From Streptomyces sp. HNM0575 (lineage in GTDB: Bacteria > Actinomycetota > Actinomycetes > Streptomycetales > Streptomycetaceae), in assembly GCF_012726265.1 (NCBI RefSeq), contig NZ_JAASAG010000011.1, positions 1-64,000 on the forward strand: a stretch of 64,000 nucleotides of DNA, in the 5' to 3' direction. The notes below the pieces were generated by a model. It worked only from the letters and a program-made list of their open reading frames with translations, ran no database searches and was not told the DNA's origin. How positions within the stretch are numbered: the stretch's first letter is position 1; each line of letters opens with the position of its first letter. Made by a program: the position numbers and the translations under genes. This document shows, piece by piece, positions 38,837-48,327 of the stretch.

Positions 38837-39724
38837 TCAGCCGTGCGGGACGACCGCGACCGGGCGGGCCGAGTGGTGCAGCAGCGCGTGTACTACCGGG
38901 CCGACGCGGGTGGGGAAGGGGTGGCCGCGCAGCCGGCGCCCGACGGCCAGGACCGCGGCGTCGGAGGCGACTTGGAGCAGGTACGGGGCGACCGCCTCCC
39001 CCTCGCACCGGATCTCGGTGTCGACTTCCGGGAAGCGTTCGCGCCACGGCGTGAGCAGCCGTTCCAGCGCCCGCTCGGAGTCGGCCCCGGCCTGTGCCGT
39101 AATTCGCGGGTCGGGTAGCGCCGAGGGATAGGAGTACACGTGGCGCACGCTCCACGCGTGCGCCACCCGGAGGGTCCGCTTCTGAGCTGACGCCGTACGG
39201 AACGCGAAGCCGAGCACCTCCTCGTGGCCGTCGTGCAGATCCACTCCCGCGACTACGGGACCCGTCTCCGCGGCGGCGCCCGCGGGCATCCGGCCGCGTA
39301 CGGCGACCACCGGCCGCCGGGAGTGCGCGATCACCGACAGGCCCACCGAGCCGAGGACGTAGCCCTCGACGGAGCCCAGGCCGCGGGATCCGAGCACGAG
39401 GAGCGCGGCTTCCCCGCCGGCCGCCATCAGCGCCTTCACCGGGGAGTCGCAGACCGCGTCCTCGGTGATCGCGAGCGACGGGTACAGCTCCGCGGCGAGC
39501 CGGTGCGCGGCGTGCAGTTGGTCCTGCGGCCACGGCTCCCACTCGCCGGGGCCGTGGGACTTCCGCCGTGCGCACACGATCCACAGCGGTACGTCGCGGG
39601 AGACCGCGTCCGCGCCCGCCCACTCGACCGCGGCCAGGCTCTCCGCGGAGCCGTCGACCCCGACGGCCACGGGACGGCGGTCGGCGCTGCGGCCGGCCCG
39701 GTCCCGGTCTGCTGCTTCGGTCAT
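38837..39724 (-). CDS. Universal stress protein, tandem Usp domains
   Basis: A 295-residue protein with two Usp domains. Domain 1 (about 15-155): VAVGVDGSAESLAAVEWAGA and LVLGSRGLGSVEGYVLGSVG, which keeps the ATP-binding G-x2-G-x9-G(S/T) pattern. Domain 2 (about 160-295): VVAGVDLHDGHEEVLGFAF and AVLAVGRRLRG, ending HHSARPVAVVPHG. ATG 39724 was chosen because the longer frame to 39823 adds an Arg-rich, unconserved extension. Double-Usp proteins of this type are abundant in the DosR/Osd dormancy regulons, and this one begins the stress island. Confidence 0.9.
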   Translation of the reverse strand: MTEAADRDRAGRSADRRPVAVGVDGSAESLAAVEWAGADAVSRDVPLWIVCARRKSHGPGEWEPWPQDQLHAAHRLAAELYPSLAITEDAVCDSPVKALMAAGGEAALLVLGSRGLGSVEGYVLGSVGLSVIAHSRRPVVAVRGRMPAGAAAETGPVVAGVDLHDGHEEVLGFAFRTASAQKRTLRVAHAWSVRHVYSYPSALPDPRITAQAGADSERALERLLTPWRERFPEVDTEIRCEGEAVAPYLLQVASDAAVLAVGRRLRGHPFPTRVGPVVHALLHHSARPVAVVPHG

Positions 39725-39838
39725 GGCGCACCTTCGCTTTCGGCTTCGCCCTCCGCCTTCCGCCCTCCGCCGGGCGCGGGGGCACGAGCGATTCCGTACG
39801 GTTCGTACGGGCGGCCCGTACATGAACGGCCATTACGC

Positions 39839-39913
39839 GGACGGCCAGTCCGGGAACGGCCAGTCCGTGAACGGCCAGTCCGTGAACGGCCAGTCCGTGA
39901 ACGGCCCGTTCAC
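39839..39913. repeat. 15-bp tandem repeats upstream of the Usp gene
   Basis: GAACGGCCAGTCCGT occurs three times exactly (39854-39898), with a diverged copy before and a partial copy after. It lies in the 378-bp gap between the Usp and DUF1876 genes, which shows no convincing gene; the repeat-encoded frames (NGQSV on plus, TDWPF on minus) look like by-products. Confidence 0.92.
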
Positions 39914-39967
39914 GGGCGGTCCGTACGCGGGCGGCCCGCATACGAACGATCCGTGCAGGAGCCGACC

Positions 39968-39982
39968 GGGACGCCGCGTCCC
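39968..39982. promoter_or_regulatory. Perfect palindrome, possible DevR/Osd-like site
   Basis: GGGACG-CCG-CGTCCC is a perfect 15-bp palindrome about 245 bases upstream of the Usp start. Its GGGAC...GTCCC half-sites match those of the boxes near 42965 and 54892, but the centre differs, so the assignment is weak. Confidence 0.3.
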
Positions 39983-40102
39983 GGCGCACCGGAACCGGCA
40001 CCAGGGCGCCCGCGTCACGGCGTACAGCCCTCTGTCACGACCCCCGTCACGACGGCAGTCGTTGTACCGCGTCGGCGTCAGGCCGTTCCGTGAACGGCTC
40101 CG

Positions 40103-40402
40103 TCACACCGACACGTCGGGCCAGCCGAAGGCGGCGCGCGCCTTGGGCGGCAGCGGACCCGCGCCCACGCCCTGGAGGTCGCGGTCGGCCGCGCGCATCA
40201 TCTGCCGGCCGAGCTCCGCCATGGCGCGGCTCGCGGCGAGTTCGTCGCCGATCTCGGGGACGTCGACGTCCTCGGGATTGCAGCGGGCGACCCCTCTGCC
40301 GGTGAGCGTCGTGTCGCCGGAGTCGAGGACCGCTCGTGCTGTGGTCGTCCCCTCGTCCTCGTAGAGGAAGATCCGTACGTTCCATTCGCGTGTGTTCGGC
40401 AT
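40103..40402 (-). CDS. DUF1876 domain protein
   Basis: A 99-residue protein: EWNVRIFLYEDEGTTTARAV, LTGRGVARCNPEDVDVPEIG, DELAASRAMAELGRQMMRAA. This DUF1876 family (dsRBD-like fold) has no settled function but is repeatedly found beside Usp and nicotinate phosphoribosyltransferase genes in actinomycete stress islands and in the DosR regulon (Rv2632c-like). ATG 40402 lies 22 bases after the pncB stop, so it is probably the last gene of Usp-pncB-DUF1876. Confidence 0.88.
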   Translation of the reverse strand: MPNTREWNVRIFLYEDEGTTTARAVLDSGDTTLTGRGVARCNPEDVDVPEIGDELAASRAMAELGRQMMRAADRDLQGVGAGPLPPKARAAFGWPDVSV

Positions 40403-40424
40403 GGCGGCCTCCTTCTCTCGGACC

Positions 40425-41768
40425 TCAGACCCGCTCCGGGGCGAGGATCTCGCTTTCGATGCGGTGCCTGACCTGCTCGGTCAGTGCCTTCAACTGGTCG
40501 GAGAAGACGGGCTGCTGAGGCAGCGGCCCCGTGATCCGGCGTGACTCCGGCGGCAGTTGGGCGACCTCGGCGGTGAAGCGCTCCCGGGCCTCGCCCAGCG
40601 GCGGCGGCTCGGTGACGCGCCGCCCGTGACGCATCACGGGGCGCAGCAGCGGCCGTACGTCGGACGCGGGGTGCTCGTGCCGCAGCGCGATCACGTCCGA
40701 GCCGCCGTGGCTGCGGAAGACCTGCTTCGGACCGGGGGCGGTGACCTTCGTGGAGGAGAGCTTCATCACGGGGCGCCCGTCGTAGGCGACCATCTTGTAC
40801 GCGGAGTCCAGGTACGGCGCGTCCGCCGCGACGCCGACCCGGGTGCCCACGGCGTAGACGTCGATCGGCGCCTGCCGGCGCACCAGCCGGTCCACGCCGT
40901 ACTCGTCGAGCCCGCCGCTCGCGACGATCCGCACGTCCGTCAGCCCGGCGGCGTCCAGGATGCCCCGCGCCAGCACGGCCTGCTCGCCCAGGTCGCCGCT
41001 GTCCAGCCGGATCGCCGAACCGGCGTACGGGCCCTGGGACTTGAGCACGCGCGCGGCGGTGCGCACGCCCGTCCCGGTGTCGTAGGTGTCGACGAGAAGC
41101 GTCACCGGACGCCCGGGGTGTGCGCGGGAGAAGGCGCGGAAGGCGCTCTCCTCGGAGGGGAACGCCTCCACGTACGAGTGCGCCATCGTGCCGATCGCGG
41201 GCAGCCCGAGCGAGGCCGCCGCTGCGACGTTGCTCGTACCGGCGAAGCCGACGAGGGCTCCCGTGCGGGCGGCGTCGCGGGCCGCTTCCAGCCCGTGCGT
41301 CCTGCGCATCGAGAAGTCCATGACGGGACGCCCGGCCGCCGCCAGCATGCACCGGGCCGCCTTGGAGGCGACTGCCGTCTGGTGGCTGACCAGGTTGAGC
41401 AGGTACGTCTCGACGAGCTGTGCCACGGGCAGCGGCGCGGTGACCTCCAGCAGCGGCTCGTTGGCGAAGACGACGGTGCCTTCGGGGACGGCGCGGACCT
41501 CGCCGTCGAAGGTCGTGCCGAGCAGCGGCACGAGATCGCGCGACGGGCGTCCGAGCGCCGCACCGAAGGCGTCCAGATCGGCGGGGCCGATGCGGAAGGC
41601 GCCGAGGTAGTCGAGCGCGGGCTCCAGACCGGCGGCCACGAGGAAGCCCCGCTCGGGCGGCAGATCACGGACGAAGAGGCTGAAGGTCGCGGGCTCCGTC
41701 ATCCCTTCGTGTACGTACGACATCGCCATGGTCAGCTCGTACAGGTCCGTGTTCGTCGCCTCGGACAT
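40425..41768 (-). CDS. pncB: Nicotinate phosphoribosyltransferase
   Basis: A 447-residue NAPRTase: TDLYELTMAMSYVHEGMTEP at the start, FANEPLLEVTAPLPVAQLVE, DFSMRRTHGLEAARDAARTG, GTSNVAAAASLGLPAIGTMA, HSYVEAFPSEESAFRAFSRA with the phosphorylated-histidine region, and AIRLDSGDLGEQAVLARGIL. It makes nicotinate mononucleotide from nicotinate, PRPP and ATP for NAD salvage. The mycobacterial paralogue pncB2 belongs to the DosR regulon, matching this setting between a Usp and DUF1876. The spacing to both neighbours is short, favouring one operon. Confidence 0.94.
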   Translation of the reverse strand: MSEATNTDLYELTMAMSYVHEGMTEPATFSLFVRDLPPERGFLVAAGLEPALDYLGAFRIGPADLDAFGAALGRPSRDLVPLLGTTFDGEVRAVPEGTVVFANEPLLEVTAPLPVAQLVETYLLNLVSHQTAVASKAARCMLAAAGRPVMDFSMRRTHGLEAARDAARTGALVGFAGTSNVAAAASLGLPAIGTMAHSYVEAFPSEESAFRAFSRAHPGRPVTLLVDTYDTGTGVRTAARVLKSQGPYAGSAIRLDSGDLGEQAVLARGILDAAGLTDVRIVASGGLDEYGVDRLVRRQAPIDVYAVGTRVGVAADAPYLDSAYKMVAYDGRPVMKLSSTKVTAPGPKQVFRSHGGSDVIALRHEHPASDVRPLLRPVMRHGRRVTEPPPLGEARERFTAEVAQLPPESRRITGPLPQQPVFSDQLKALTEQVRHRIESEILAPERV

Positions 41769-41819
41769 CTGTGAGCACCTCCCGGTGTCTGCCCGTCCCG
41801 CGTCTGCCGGACGGGCTTG

Positions 41820-42824
41820 TCAGTCGTGCGGCACGACGGCGACCGGCGTGTGCGCGTGGTGCATGACGGCGTGGGTGACGGTGCCGACGTGGGTGCCGAG
41901 CCGCGAGCGGCGGTTGCGGCGCCCGACGATCAGCATCGACGCCTCCGACGCGGCCTCCACCAGCAGCCGCGACGGCTGCCCGATGACGGCCTCGGACTGC
42001 ACCTTGACCTCGGGCTGAGCGTCCTGCCAGGGGCGCAGCGCGGCGGAGAGCGCCTGGTTCTGCGCGGCCAGCAGCTCGTTGGTCATGGCGGGCGGCACGG
42101 GCAGGGGCCGCATCCCGTAGGTCGGCGGCAGGTCCCAGGCGTGCAGCACCCGCAGCTGCGCCGAGCGGCGGGCCGCGGTGTCGAAGGCGAAGGCGATCAG
42201 TTCGTCGCAGGGGCGGCCGAGGTCGAGGCCGAGGACGATGTCGCCGCCGGGGGTCTCGGACGCCGGGTAGCGGTGGGGGTGTTCCTCGCCGATCTCGAAC
42301 TCGCCCCCGATCCCGCCCGGTTCACCGGGCTCGTGCCCGTGCTCGCGGTCCTTGGCCCCGTGTTCCCGGGACTCGTCGGATCCGTGTTCCCGGGACTCGT
42401 CGTCCTCGGGCCGGGCCCGTACGAGCACCACGGGGCACACGGTGTGCGCGACGGTCGGCAGCGCGGTCGAGCCGACGATGAAGCCCAGGACGCTGCCCAG
42501 GCCCCGTGAGCCGAGGACCAGCAGGTCCGTCTCGGCGGACCCGTCGGCCAGTACGTGTGCGGGCCGGCCCGCGACCATGTCGACGTCGACGGGGAGCTCC
42601 GGCATGCGGGCGTTGAGGTCGTCGAGGGCCTCGCTGGTGATGGTCTGTGCCCATTCACGCTCGACCTCGTCGTCGGCTATGGGCGAGTACGGATAGGCGC
42701 CCGTCTCCCGGACCTGGATGAGCCGCAGCGTGACGCCCCGCAGCAGAGCCTCGCGCCCCGCCCAGTCGACGGCGGCCAGGCTCTCGCGCGTACCGTCCAG
42801 GCCCACCGTCACGGTCTGGAACAT
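41820..42824 (-). CDS. Universal stress protein, tandem Usp domains with charged linker
   Basis: A 334-residue double-Usp protein. Domain 1: VTVGLDGTRESLAAVDWAGR and LLVLGSRGLGSVLGFIVGST. The linker (about 150-195) is a His/Glu/Asp-rich, repetitive insert (SREHGSDESREHGAKDREHG). Domain 2: IVLGLDLGRPCDELIAFAFD and MLIVGRRNRRSRLGTHVGTV, ending HHAHTPVAVVPHD. ATG 42824 follows GGAGGCGG. It shares its upstream region with the divergent alcohol dehydrogenase, where a DevR-like box lies at 42965. Probably the first gene of Usp-pncB-DUF1876. The His-rich linker might bind metal; that is speculation. Confidence 0.9.
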   Translation of the reverse strand: MFQTVTVGLDGTRESLAAVDWAGREALLRGVTLRLIQVRETGAYPYSPIADDEVEREWAQTITSEALDDLNARMPELPVDVDMVAGRPAHVLADGSAETDLLVLGSRGLGSVLGFIVGSTALPTVAHTVCPVVLVRARPEDDESREHGSDESREHGAKDREHGHEPGEPGGIGGEFEIGEEHPHRYPASETPGGDIVLGLDLGRPCDELIAFAFDTAARRSAQLRVLHAWDLPPTYGMRPLPVPPAMTNELLAAQNQALSAALRPWQDAQPEVKVQSEAVIGQPSRLLVEAASEASMLIVGRRNRRSRLGTHVGTVTHAVMHHAHTPVAVVPHD

Positions 42825-42964
42825 GCCGCCTCCCTCCGTGTGCCGGGCCGCCCCACCGCGGGAACGCCCGTACCGCCCGCACCGTGCGCACGGGGCGTGC
42901 GCTCTCAGTTGAAGAGTGCTGCGCGGCGGCCGCGGGGCCGAGAGGCCGGGCGGCTCCGGGAAGT

Positions 42965-42978
42965 GGGCCGAAGGTCCC
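42965..42978. promoter_or_regulatory. DevR/Osd-like box between Usp and alcohol dehydrogenase
   Basis: GGGCCGAAGGTCCC lies 141 bases upstream of the Usp start on one side and 127 bases before the dehydrogenase on the other. It resembles the DevR/DosR target (GGGAC-n4-GTCCC) and recurs, slightly changed, at 52598 and 54892-54926, always before genes of DosR-type families. The DevR-like regulator at 51756 is the obvious candidate to bind it. Confidence 0.55.
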
Positions 42979-43104
42979 TGCGCCCTCGCCGTGCCGGGCC
43001 GCTCGGCCGGCCGCCGTGGGCCGGGCGGCCCATGCGGTCGCGGCGGGCCGGGGCCCAGCCTGGGGTCAGGACCCCGGCAGCGACGGGACGGGAGGAGAAC
43101 GACC

Positions 43105-44208
43105 ATGAAGGCACTGGTCTTTCACGAGCCCGGCAGGGCCGCCTGGGAGAGCGTGCCCGACCCGGACGTACAGGACCCGCAGGACGTCGTCGTACGGGTG
43201 GAGACGACCAGCATCTGCGGCACCGATCTGAACATCCTCGGCGGCGAGGTCCCGAGGGTGGAGTCCGGCACCGTACTGGGGCACGAGGCCGTCGGCGAGG
43301 TCGTCGAGGCCGGCCGCGACGTGCGGACCGTACGCCCCGGCGACCGCGTGCTGGTCTCCTGCATCAGCGCGTGCGGCCGGTGCCGCTACTGCCGTGAGGG
43401 CTCCTACGGCCAGTGCCGCGGCGGCGGTGGCTGGATACTCGGGCACCTCATCGACGGTACGCAGGCCGAGTACGTGCGCGTGCCCTTCGCCGACCACTCG
43501 CTGCACCTGCTGCCCGGCGGCATCTCCAGCGAGGACGCGGTGCTGTTCGCCGACATCTACCCCACGGGCTACGAGGTGGGAGTGCTCAACGGGCAGGTCG
43601 CGCCCGGCGACACCGTGGTCGTGGTGGGCGCGGGGCCGGTGGGGCTCGCCGCGATCGCCACGACCCGGCTGTACTCGCCGGACCGCGTCGTCGCCGTCGA
43701 TCTGACACCGGGGCGGCTGGATGCCGCCGGCCGGTTCGGCGCGGACGCGAGGGTGCTCGCCTCCGACAAGCCCGAGCAGCTCGTCGACGACCTGACGGGC
43801 GGTCTCGGGGCTGACGTGACGATCGAGGCGGTGGGCGTCCCGGAGACGTTCGAGATGTGCACGCGCATGGTGCGCCCGGGCGGGCACGTGGCCAACATCG
43901 GCGTACACGGGAAGCCCGCGGCGCTGCACCTGGAAGACCTGTGGATCAAGGACCTGACGATACGGATGGGCCTGGTCGACACCTCGTCGACGCCGATGTT
44001 GCTGAGCATGCTGGCCGCCGGAAGGCTCCCGGCGTCCTCGCTCGTCACGCATGTCTTCGAACTGGGCGCCATGGAGGAGGCGTACGAGGTCTTCGCGGGT
44101 GCCGCCGACACCGGTGCGCTGAAGGTCGCCCTCAAGGGAGAGCAGGTCTACCGGGCGGACAGCTCCTCGCTGGTGACGACCGCGGGCGGCGGGCCGGTGC
44201 CCGGCTGA
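43105..44208 (+). CDS. Zinc-dependent alcohol dehydrogenase
   Basis: A 367-residue medium-chain dehydrogenase. Catalytic zinc ligands are visible in SICGTDLNIL and GHEAVGEVVEAG, four structural zinc cysteines in CGRCRYCREGSYGQC, and the NAD-binding fold in VVVVGAGPVGLAAIATTRLY. It interconverts alcohols and aldehydes with NAD(H); in the Osd setting it may help redox balance during oxygen limitation. ATG 43105 follows GGAGGAG. Expression is probably shared with the divergent Usp operon through the box at 42965. Confidence 0.92.
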   Translation: MKALVFHEPGRAAWESVPDPDVQDPQDVVVRVETTSICGTDLNILGGEVPRVESGTVLGHEAVGEVVEAGRDVRTVRPGDRVLVSCISACGRCRYCREGSYGQCRGGGGWILGHLIDGTQAEYVRVPFADHSLHLLPGGISSEDAVLFADIYPTGYEVGVLNGQVAPGDTVVVVGAGPVGLAAIATTRLYSPDRVVAVDLTPGRLDAAGRFGADARVLASDKPEQLVDDLTGGLGADVTIEAVGVPETFEMCTRMVRPGGHVANIGVHGKPAALHLEDLWIKDLTIRMGLVDTSSTPMLLSMLAAGRLPASSLVTHVFELGAMEEAYEVFAGAADTGALKVALKGEQVYRADSSSLVTTAGGGPVPG

Positions 44209-44274
44209 TCTCCCGTCCCCGACACCCGCGGCAGCGGGACGTCGGCGCGTAGGACGCCCCCGTCAGACGCCCTG

Positions 44275-44739
44275 TCAGACGCCCGGTGCGCTGCCCTGCG
44301 GTCCGTACAGGTCGAGCAGTCTCGTACGGGAGGCGTGCAGGCGCCGGGCGATGATCCAGGCGACCTGCTGGTAGAGGATCCGCCCGAGCACGGGGTCCTC
44401 CTCGCACAGGTCGCGCACCTCTCCCGCGTCGAACTCCAGCGCCCGCACGGGCGAGGTCGCCGTGGCGCCCAGTTGCCAGACGTACGGCGGGAACATCCAG
44501 GACCAGCCGAGCAGATCGTCCGTGCCGAGGGTCTCGACGGTCGCCGCGCGCCGCCCCGGCACGTGCAGGTCGAGGGTGACCGAGCCGCTGCGGACGACCC
44601 AGAACCTGTCCGCGCGCCGGCCCTCCTCGAAGATCCGGCTGCCGCCGGGGAACTGCACCTGCGTGGCCAGCCGCATCAGCAGGGCGCGCCTCTCGGGCGG
44701 CAGCGCGTTGATCAGCTGCGGACGTGCGGTGGTCGTCAT
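44275..44739 (-). CDS. Crp/Fnr-type cyclic-nucleotide-binding-domain protein without DNA-binding domain
   Basis: A 154-residue protein consisting almost only of a cNMP-binding barrel: LMRLATQVQFPGGSRIFEEG, RADRFWVVRSGSVTLDLHVP, VETLGTDDLLGWSWMFPPYV, VRALEFDAGEVRDLCEEDP, then a helix ARRLHASRTRLLDLYG. Full Crp proteins have a further winged helix of about 75 residues that is missing here, so it probably acts as a sensor or partner protein rather than a direct transcription factor. Similar short proteins occur in Streptomyces stress islands. ATG 44739 is the natural start. No cysteines for an Fnr iron-sulfur cluster are evident. Confidence 0.82.
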   Translation of the reverse strand: MTTTARPQLINALPPERRALLMRLATQVQFPGGSRIFEEGRRADRFWVVRSGSVTLDLHVPGRRAATVETLGTDDLLGWSWMFPPYVWQLGATATSPVRALEFDAGEVRDLCEEDPVLGRILYQQVAWIIARRLHASRTRLLDLYGPQGSAPGV

Positions 44740-44867
44740 GGGTTCACGATGTGGCGGCGGTACGGGGCCCGCAACTCGGTTCCGCAGCCGGAATCCGGCC
44801 CCTGACCAGTCCCTGACCGACCCCTGACCGGGCTCGAACGGACCGCCCGGTTCCGTGCCGCGCGGCG

Positions 44868-46523
44868 TCATTCGCCCTCCGAGTGCTCCGGGTGATGGAG
44901 GTCGAAGGCGGGCGACTCGGAGCGGATGCGCGGCAGGGCGCCGAAGTTGTGCCGCGGCGGCGGGCAGCTCGTGGCCCACTCCAGGGAACGGCCGAAGCCC
45001 CAGGGGTCGTACGACTCGGTCTTCTGCCCGTGGACGGCGGTCCGCCACACGTTGTAGAGGAACGGCAGCGTGGACAGGCCGAGCACGAAGGCCCCGATCG
45101 TGGACACCATGTTGAGGGCGGTGAATCCGTCGGCGGCGAGATAGTCCGCGTACCTGCGCGGCATCCCCTCGGCCCCGAGCCAGTGCTGCACGAGGAAGGT
45201 GGTGTGGAAGCCGATGAAGAGCGTCCAGAAGTGGATCTTTCCGAGTCTCTCGTCGAGCATCCGCCCGGTGAACTTGGGCCACCAGAAGTAGAAGCCGGCG
45301 AACATCGCGAAGACGACCGTGCCGAAGACGACGTAGTGGAAGTGGGCCACGACGAAATAGCTGTCGGTGACGTGGAAGTCCATCGGCGGCGACGCCAGCA
45401 GCACCCCCGTCAGACCGCCGAAGAGGAACGTCACGAGGAAGCCCACGCTCCACAGCATCGGCGTCTCGAACGACAGCGACCCCCGCCACAGGGTGCCGAT
45501 CCAGTTGAAGAACTTCACGCCCGTCGGCACGGCGATGAGGAACGACATGAAGGAGAAGAACGGCAGCAGCACACCGCCCGTGGCGAACATGTGGTGCGCC
45601 CAAACCGTCACGGACAGCCCGGTGATGGCGATGGTCGCGCCGACGAGACCGACGTAGCCGAAGATCGGCTTGCGGCTGAAGACGGGGAAGATCTCCGTCA
45701 CGATCCCGAAGAACGGCAGCGCGATGATGTACACCTCGGGATGGCCGAAGAACCAGAACAGGTGCTGCCACAGCAGAGCCCCGCCGTTGGCCGTGTCATA
45801 GATGTGCGCACCGAACTTGCGGTCGGCCTCCAGCGCGAACAGCGCGGCTGCGAGCACCGGGAAGGCGAGCAGCACCAGCACGCTCGTCAGCAGGATGTTC
45901 CAGGTGAAGATCGGCATCCGGAACATCGTCATGCCGGGCGCGCGCATGCAGATGATCGTGGTGATGAAGTTGACCGCGCCGAGGATCGTCCCGAAGCCCG
46001 ACAGGGCCAGGCCCATCACCCACAGGTCGCCGCCGAGGTTCGGCGAGTGCTCCGAGTTGGAGAGCGGCGTATAGGCGAACCAGCCGAAGTCGGCCGCGCC
46101 GCCGGGCGTCAGGAAGCCGATCAGGGAGATGAGCCCGCCGAAGAGGTAGAACCAGTACGACAGCATGTTCAGGCGGGGGAACGCCACGTCGGGAGAGCCG
46201 ATCTGGAGCGGCATGATCGCGTTGGCGAACCCGGCGAAGAGCGGGGTCGCGAAGAACAGCATCATGATCGTGCCGTGCATGGTGAACGCCTGGTTGTACT
46301 GCTCGGCGGAGATCAACTGCATTCCGGGGCGGGCCAGTTCGGCCCTCATCACCAGCGCCAGCACGCCGCCGATCAGGAAGAAGACGAAACCGCTCGCCAT
46401 GTAGAGCGAGCCGATCTTCTTGTGGTCCGTCGTCGAGAGCCAGTCGACCATCATCGCGCCAGGCCGCCGCTGACGGCGGCGGGGCGGCGCTTCCCTCGGG
46501 GGCGGTTCGGTCACTACGGGCAT
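44868..46523 (-). CDS. ctaD: Cytochrome c oxidase subunit I (orphan copy)
   Basis: A 551-residue haem-copper oxidase subunit with about 12 membrane segments. Haem and copper ligands are visible: [10 protein letters not shown] (low-spin haem His), [18 protein letters not shown] (CuB His and cross-linked Tyr), [10 protein letters not shown] (two CuB His) and [11 protein letters not shown] (haem His pair). The K- and D-channel context looks like a standard aa3-type enzyme. It stands alone, with no subunit II, III or haem-assembly genes nearby, so it is probably an accessory copy using partners made elsewhere. Its place within the dormancy island suggests use under low oxygen or stress. ATG 46523 starts before [17 protein letters not shown]. 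Confidence 0.95.
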   Translation of the reverse strand: MPVVTEPPPREAPPRRRQRRPGAMMVDWLSTTDHKKIGSLYMASGFVFFLIGGVLALVMRAELARPGMQLISAEQYNQAFTMHGTIMMLFFATPLFAGFANAIMPLQIGSPDVAFPRLNMLSYWFYLFGGLISLIGFLTPGGAADFGWFAYTPLSNSEHSPNLGGDLWVMGLALSGFGTILGAVNFITTIICMRAPGMTMFRMPIFTWNILLTSVLVLLAFPVLAAALFALEADRKFGAHIYDTANGGALLWQHLFWFFGHPEVYIIALPFFGIVTEIFPVFSRKPIFGYVGLVGATIAITGLSVTVWAHHMFATGGVLLPFFSFMSFLIAVPTGVKFFNWIGTLWRGSLSFETPMLWSVGFLVTFLFGGLTGVLLASPPMDFHVTDSYFVVAHFHYVVFGTVVFAMFAGFYFWWPKFTGRMLDERLGKIHFWTLFIGFHTTFLVQHWLGAEGMPRRYADYLAADGFTALNMVSTIGAFVLGLSTLPFLYNVWRTAVHGQKTESYDPWGFGRSLEWATSCPPPRHNFGALPRIRSESPAFDLHHPEHSEGE

Positions 46524-46877
46524 GAGGCGGGCCTTTCGGTGGCGGGCGGTACGGCGGTGGTACGCGCGGTGCGGGCTGTACGGCGGTTGGTCGGTCGTCG
46601 GGCGGTCCTGCGGCGGTACGGGCGAGCCGGGCGCCGTGGCTCCGGTCTCCGTCGGCTCCGGTCCGCGCCGCTCGGGTCTCCACGGCCACGGGCCGCCGGG
46701 CTCCAACGCGGGCCGGAACGCAGCACGTTCGTACCGCTCGCCGCATGCGAAGCGCGCATTTCACTCGTAAGTGGGCCGTTCGCGCAGATCTCGTGGGAGG
46801 TCCGTCACACGGGGATCCGGCGAGGCCGCCCCGGGTACGCGGGGGCCCGGCGTCTGCGGAACTCGGAGGGGAGACCC

Positions 46878-48101
46878 GTGACACAGATCCCGGCGACGTC
46901 CGTGCGGGCCTCGGCGGCGGCACCGGCCCGTACGGCCCGGCTGCTCAAGTGGCTGCACAGGGCGAGGAATCCGAACAGCAGCGAGCGGCAGACGCTGACG
47001 GTCGTCGGCAAGAGCACGCTCGTCGCGAGCATCGCCTGGTACATCGGACACGATCTGATGGATGCGCAGAGCCCGGCGTTCGCCTCCTTCTCGGCCGTGC
47101 TGACGGTGCAGATCACGGCGTACCAGTCGGTGCTCCAGGCGCTGCGCTACATGGGCGCGGTGTCGGTCGGCGTCTCGCTCCAGGGCGCCTTCGGAGCCCT
47201 GGCCGGGCCGAACCTGCTGAGCTTCGTACTCGTCGCGCTGGGCGCCCTCGTCATCGGCCGGTGGAAGCGGCTGGGAGAGCAGGGCTCGCAGGTGGCGACG
47301 GCGGCCTTCTTCGCCTTCGCCATCTACGCCGGGGCGGCGAGCCAGACCCAGGGCCTGTGGGAGCTGGGCCAGATCGTGCTGCTCGTCCTGATCGGCTGCG
47401 GCGTCGGGACGCTGGTGAACGTTCTGGTGCTGCCGCCGATGCGCTACCGCAGCGCCGAGTACGGCATCCACGTGCTGGGCGACTCCCTGCGCGACCTGGC
47501 CTGCGACATGTGCGGCGCCCTGAACGCGGGGGAGCTGCCCAGGGAGCGCACCCAGCGTTGGTGCCACCGCGCGACGCAGCTGGGGCCGCCCGCCGCGCAG
47601 GCGCAGGCGTCCGTGCAGACCGCGTGGGAGAGCGCCAACTACCACCCGTGGCGGCTGCTGAGCCGCAGCCGTCGCCGTCGCCGCCCCAGCTTCACGGGCT
47701 ATCAGCAGGTCACCGACGCCCTGGAGCGGATCACACACCAGGTGGCGTCGATGACCCGCAGCTTCGACCAGTGGCACGACAGCGGCGACGGCCCGGAGTT
47801 CCGGCCCTTCCTGGAGCGTTACGCGGACTTCTTGTCGTGCTTCGCCGCCGTCGCCGAGGTCTTCGGACGGCTCGACGAGGACAGGCTCGACGAGCAGTGC
47901 CAGGAGCTGAAGAACGCGGTGGCCGAGCTGGGGCGGGCACGCGGCCGGCTGGCCGATGCGGGGGAGAGCGGAGCGCCGCTGCCGGTCGGCGACCCGTCCG
48001 AGCCCTTCGGGATCCTCCTGGCGGAGGCCGTGCGGCTGCTGGACGAGGCCGAGCACGCGCGCGAGGTGCTGGAGAGGGGCTTCGAGCGGCACGGGCCATG
48101 A
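46878..48101 (+). CDS. FUSC/aromatic-acid-exporter-like membrane protein
   Basis: A 407-residue protein with an N-terminal membrane region of five or six segments (VVGKSTLVASIAWYIGHDLM, AFASFSAVLTVQITAYQSVL, NLLSFVLVALGALVIGRWKR) and a long soluble helical half (residues 190-407). This is the FUSC/ArAE layout also seen in putative aromatic acid exporters. GTG 46878 follows GGAGGGGAG; the much longer open frame upstream is an antisense shadow of ctaD. It diverges from ctaD across a 354-bp gap that shows no gene and no clear regulator box. Substrate unknown. Confidence 0.8.
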   Translation: MTQIPATSVRASAAAPARTARLLKWLHRARNPNSSERQTLTVVGKSTLVASIAWYIGHDLMDAQSPAFASFSAVLTVQITAYQSVLQALRYMGAVSVGVSLQGAFGALAGPNLLSFVLVALGALVIGRWKRLGEQGSQVATAAFFAFAIYAGAASQTQGLWELGQIVLLVLIGCGVGTLVNVLVLPPMRYRSAEYGIHVLGDSLRDLACDMCGALNAGELPRERTQRWCHRATQLGPPAAQAQASVQTAWESANYHPWRLLSRSRRRRRPSFTGYQQVTDALERITHQVASMTRSFDQWHDSGDGPEFRPFLERYADFLSCFAAVAEVFGRLDEDRLDEQCQELKNAVAELGRARGRLADAGESGAPLPVGDPSEPFGILLAEAVRLLDEAEHAREVLERGFERHGP

Positions 48102-48327
48102 GGCGACGGACACCGGCGGGCACCGGGCGGCGGGTGTCGGACCGCGCGCCCGCGGTCACCCGTCCGTCGGCGGCGTATGAGCCGTGTACGGCCCCGCGGA
48201 CGAACGTGGCGGACCAGCGTTACGGACGCGCGTGACCGGCGAACGTCACGGACGGACGTGCACGGATCGGCCGTGCGTACACGCCCGTACGCGGCGAACC
48301 TCGGACCCGGAGGGGATGGCAGGAGCG

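Noticed and set aside
39839-39913. CRISPR-like array of 15-bp repeats
   Set aside because: Units touch each other without unique spacers.
44883-48101. A 1072-codon plus-strand frame
   Set aside because: The first two thirds are antisense to ctaD with charged low-complexity sequence. Real coding begins at the GTG at 46878 (FUSC-like protein).
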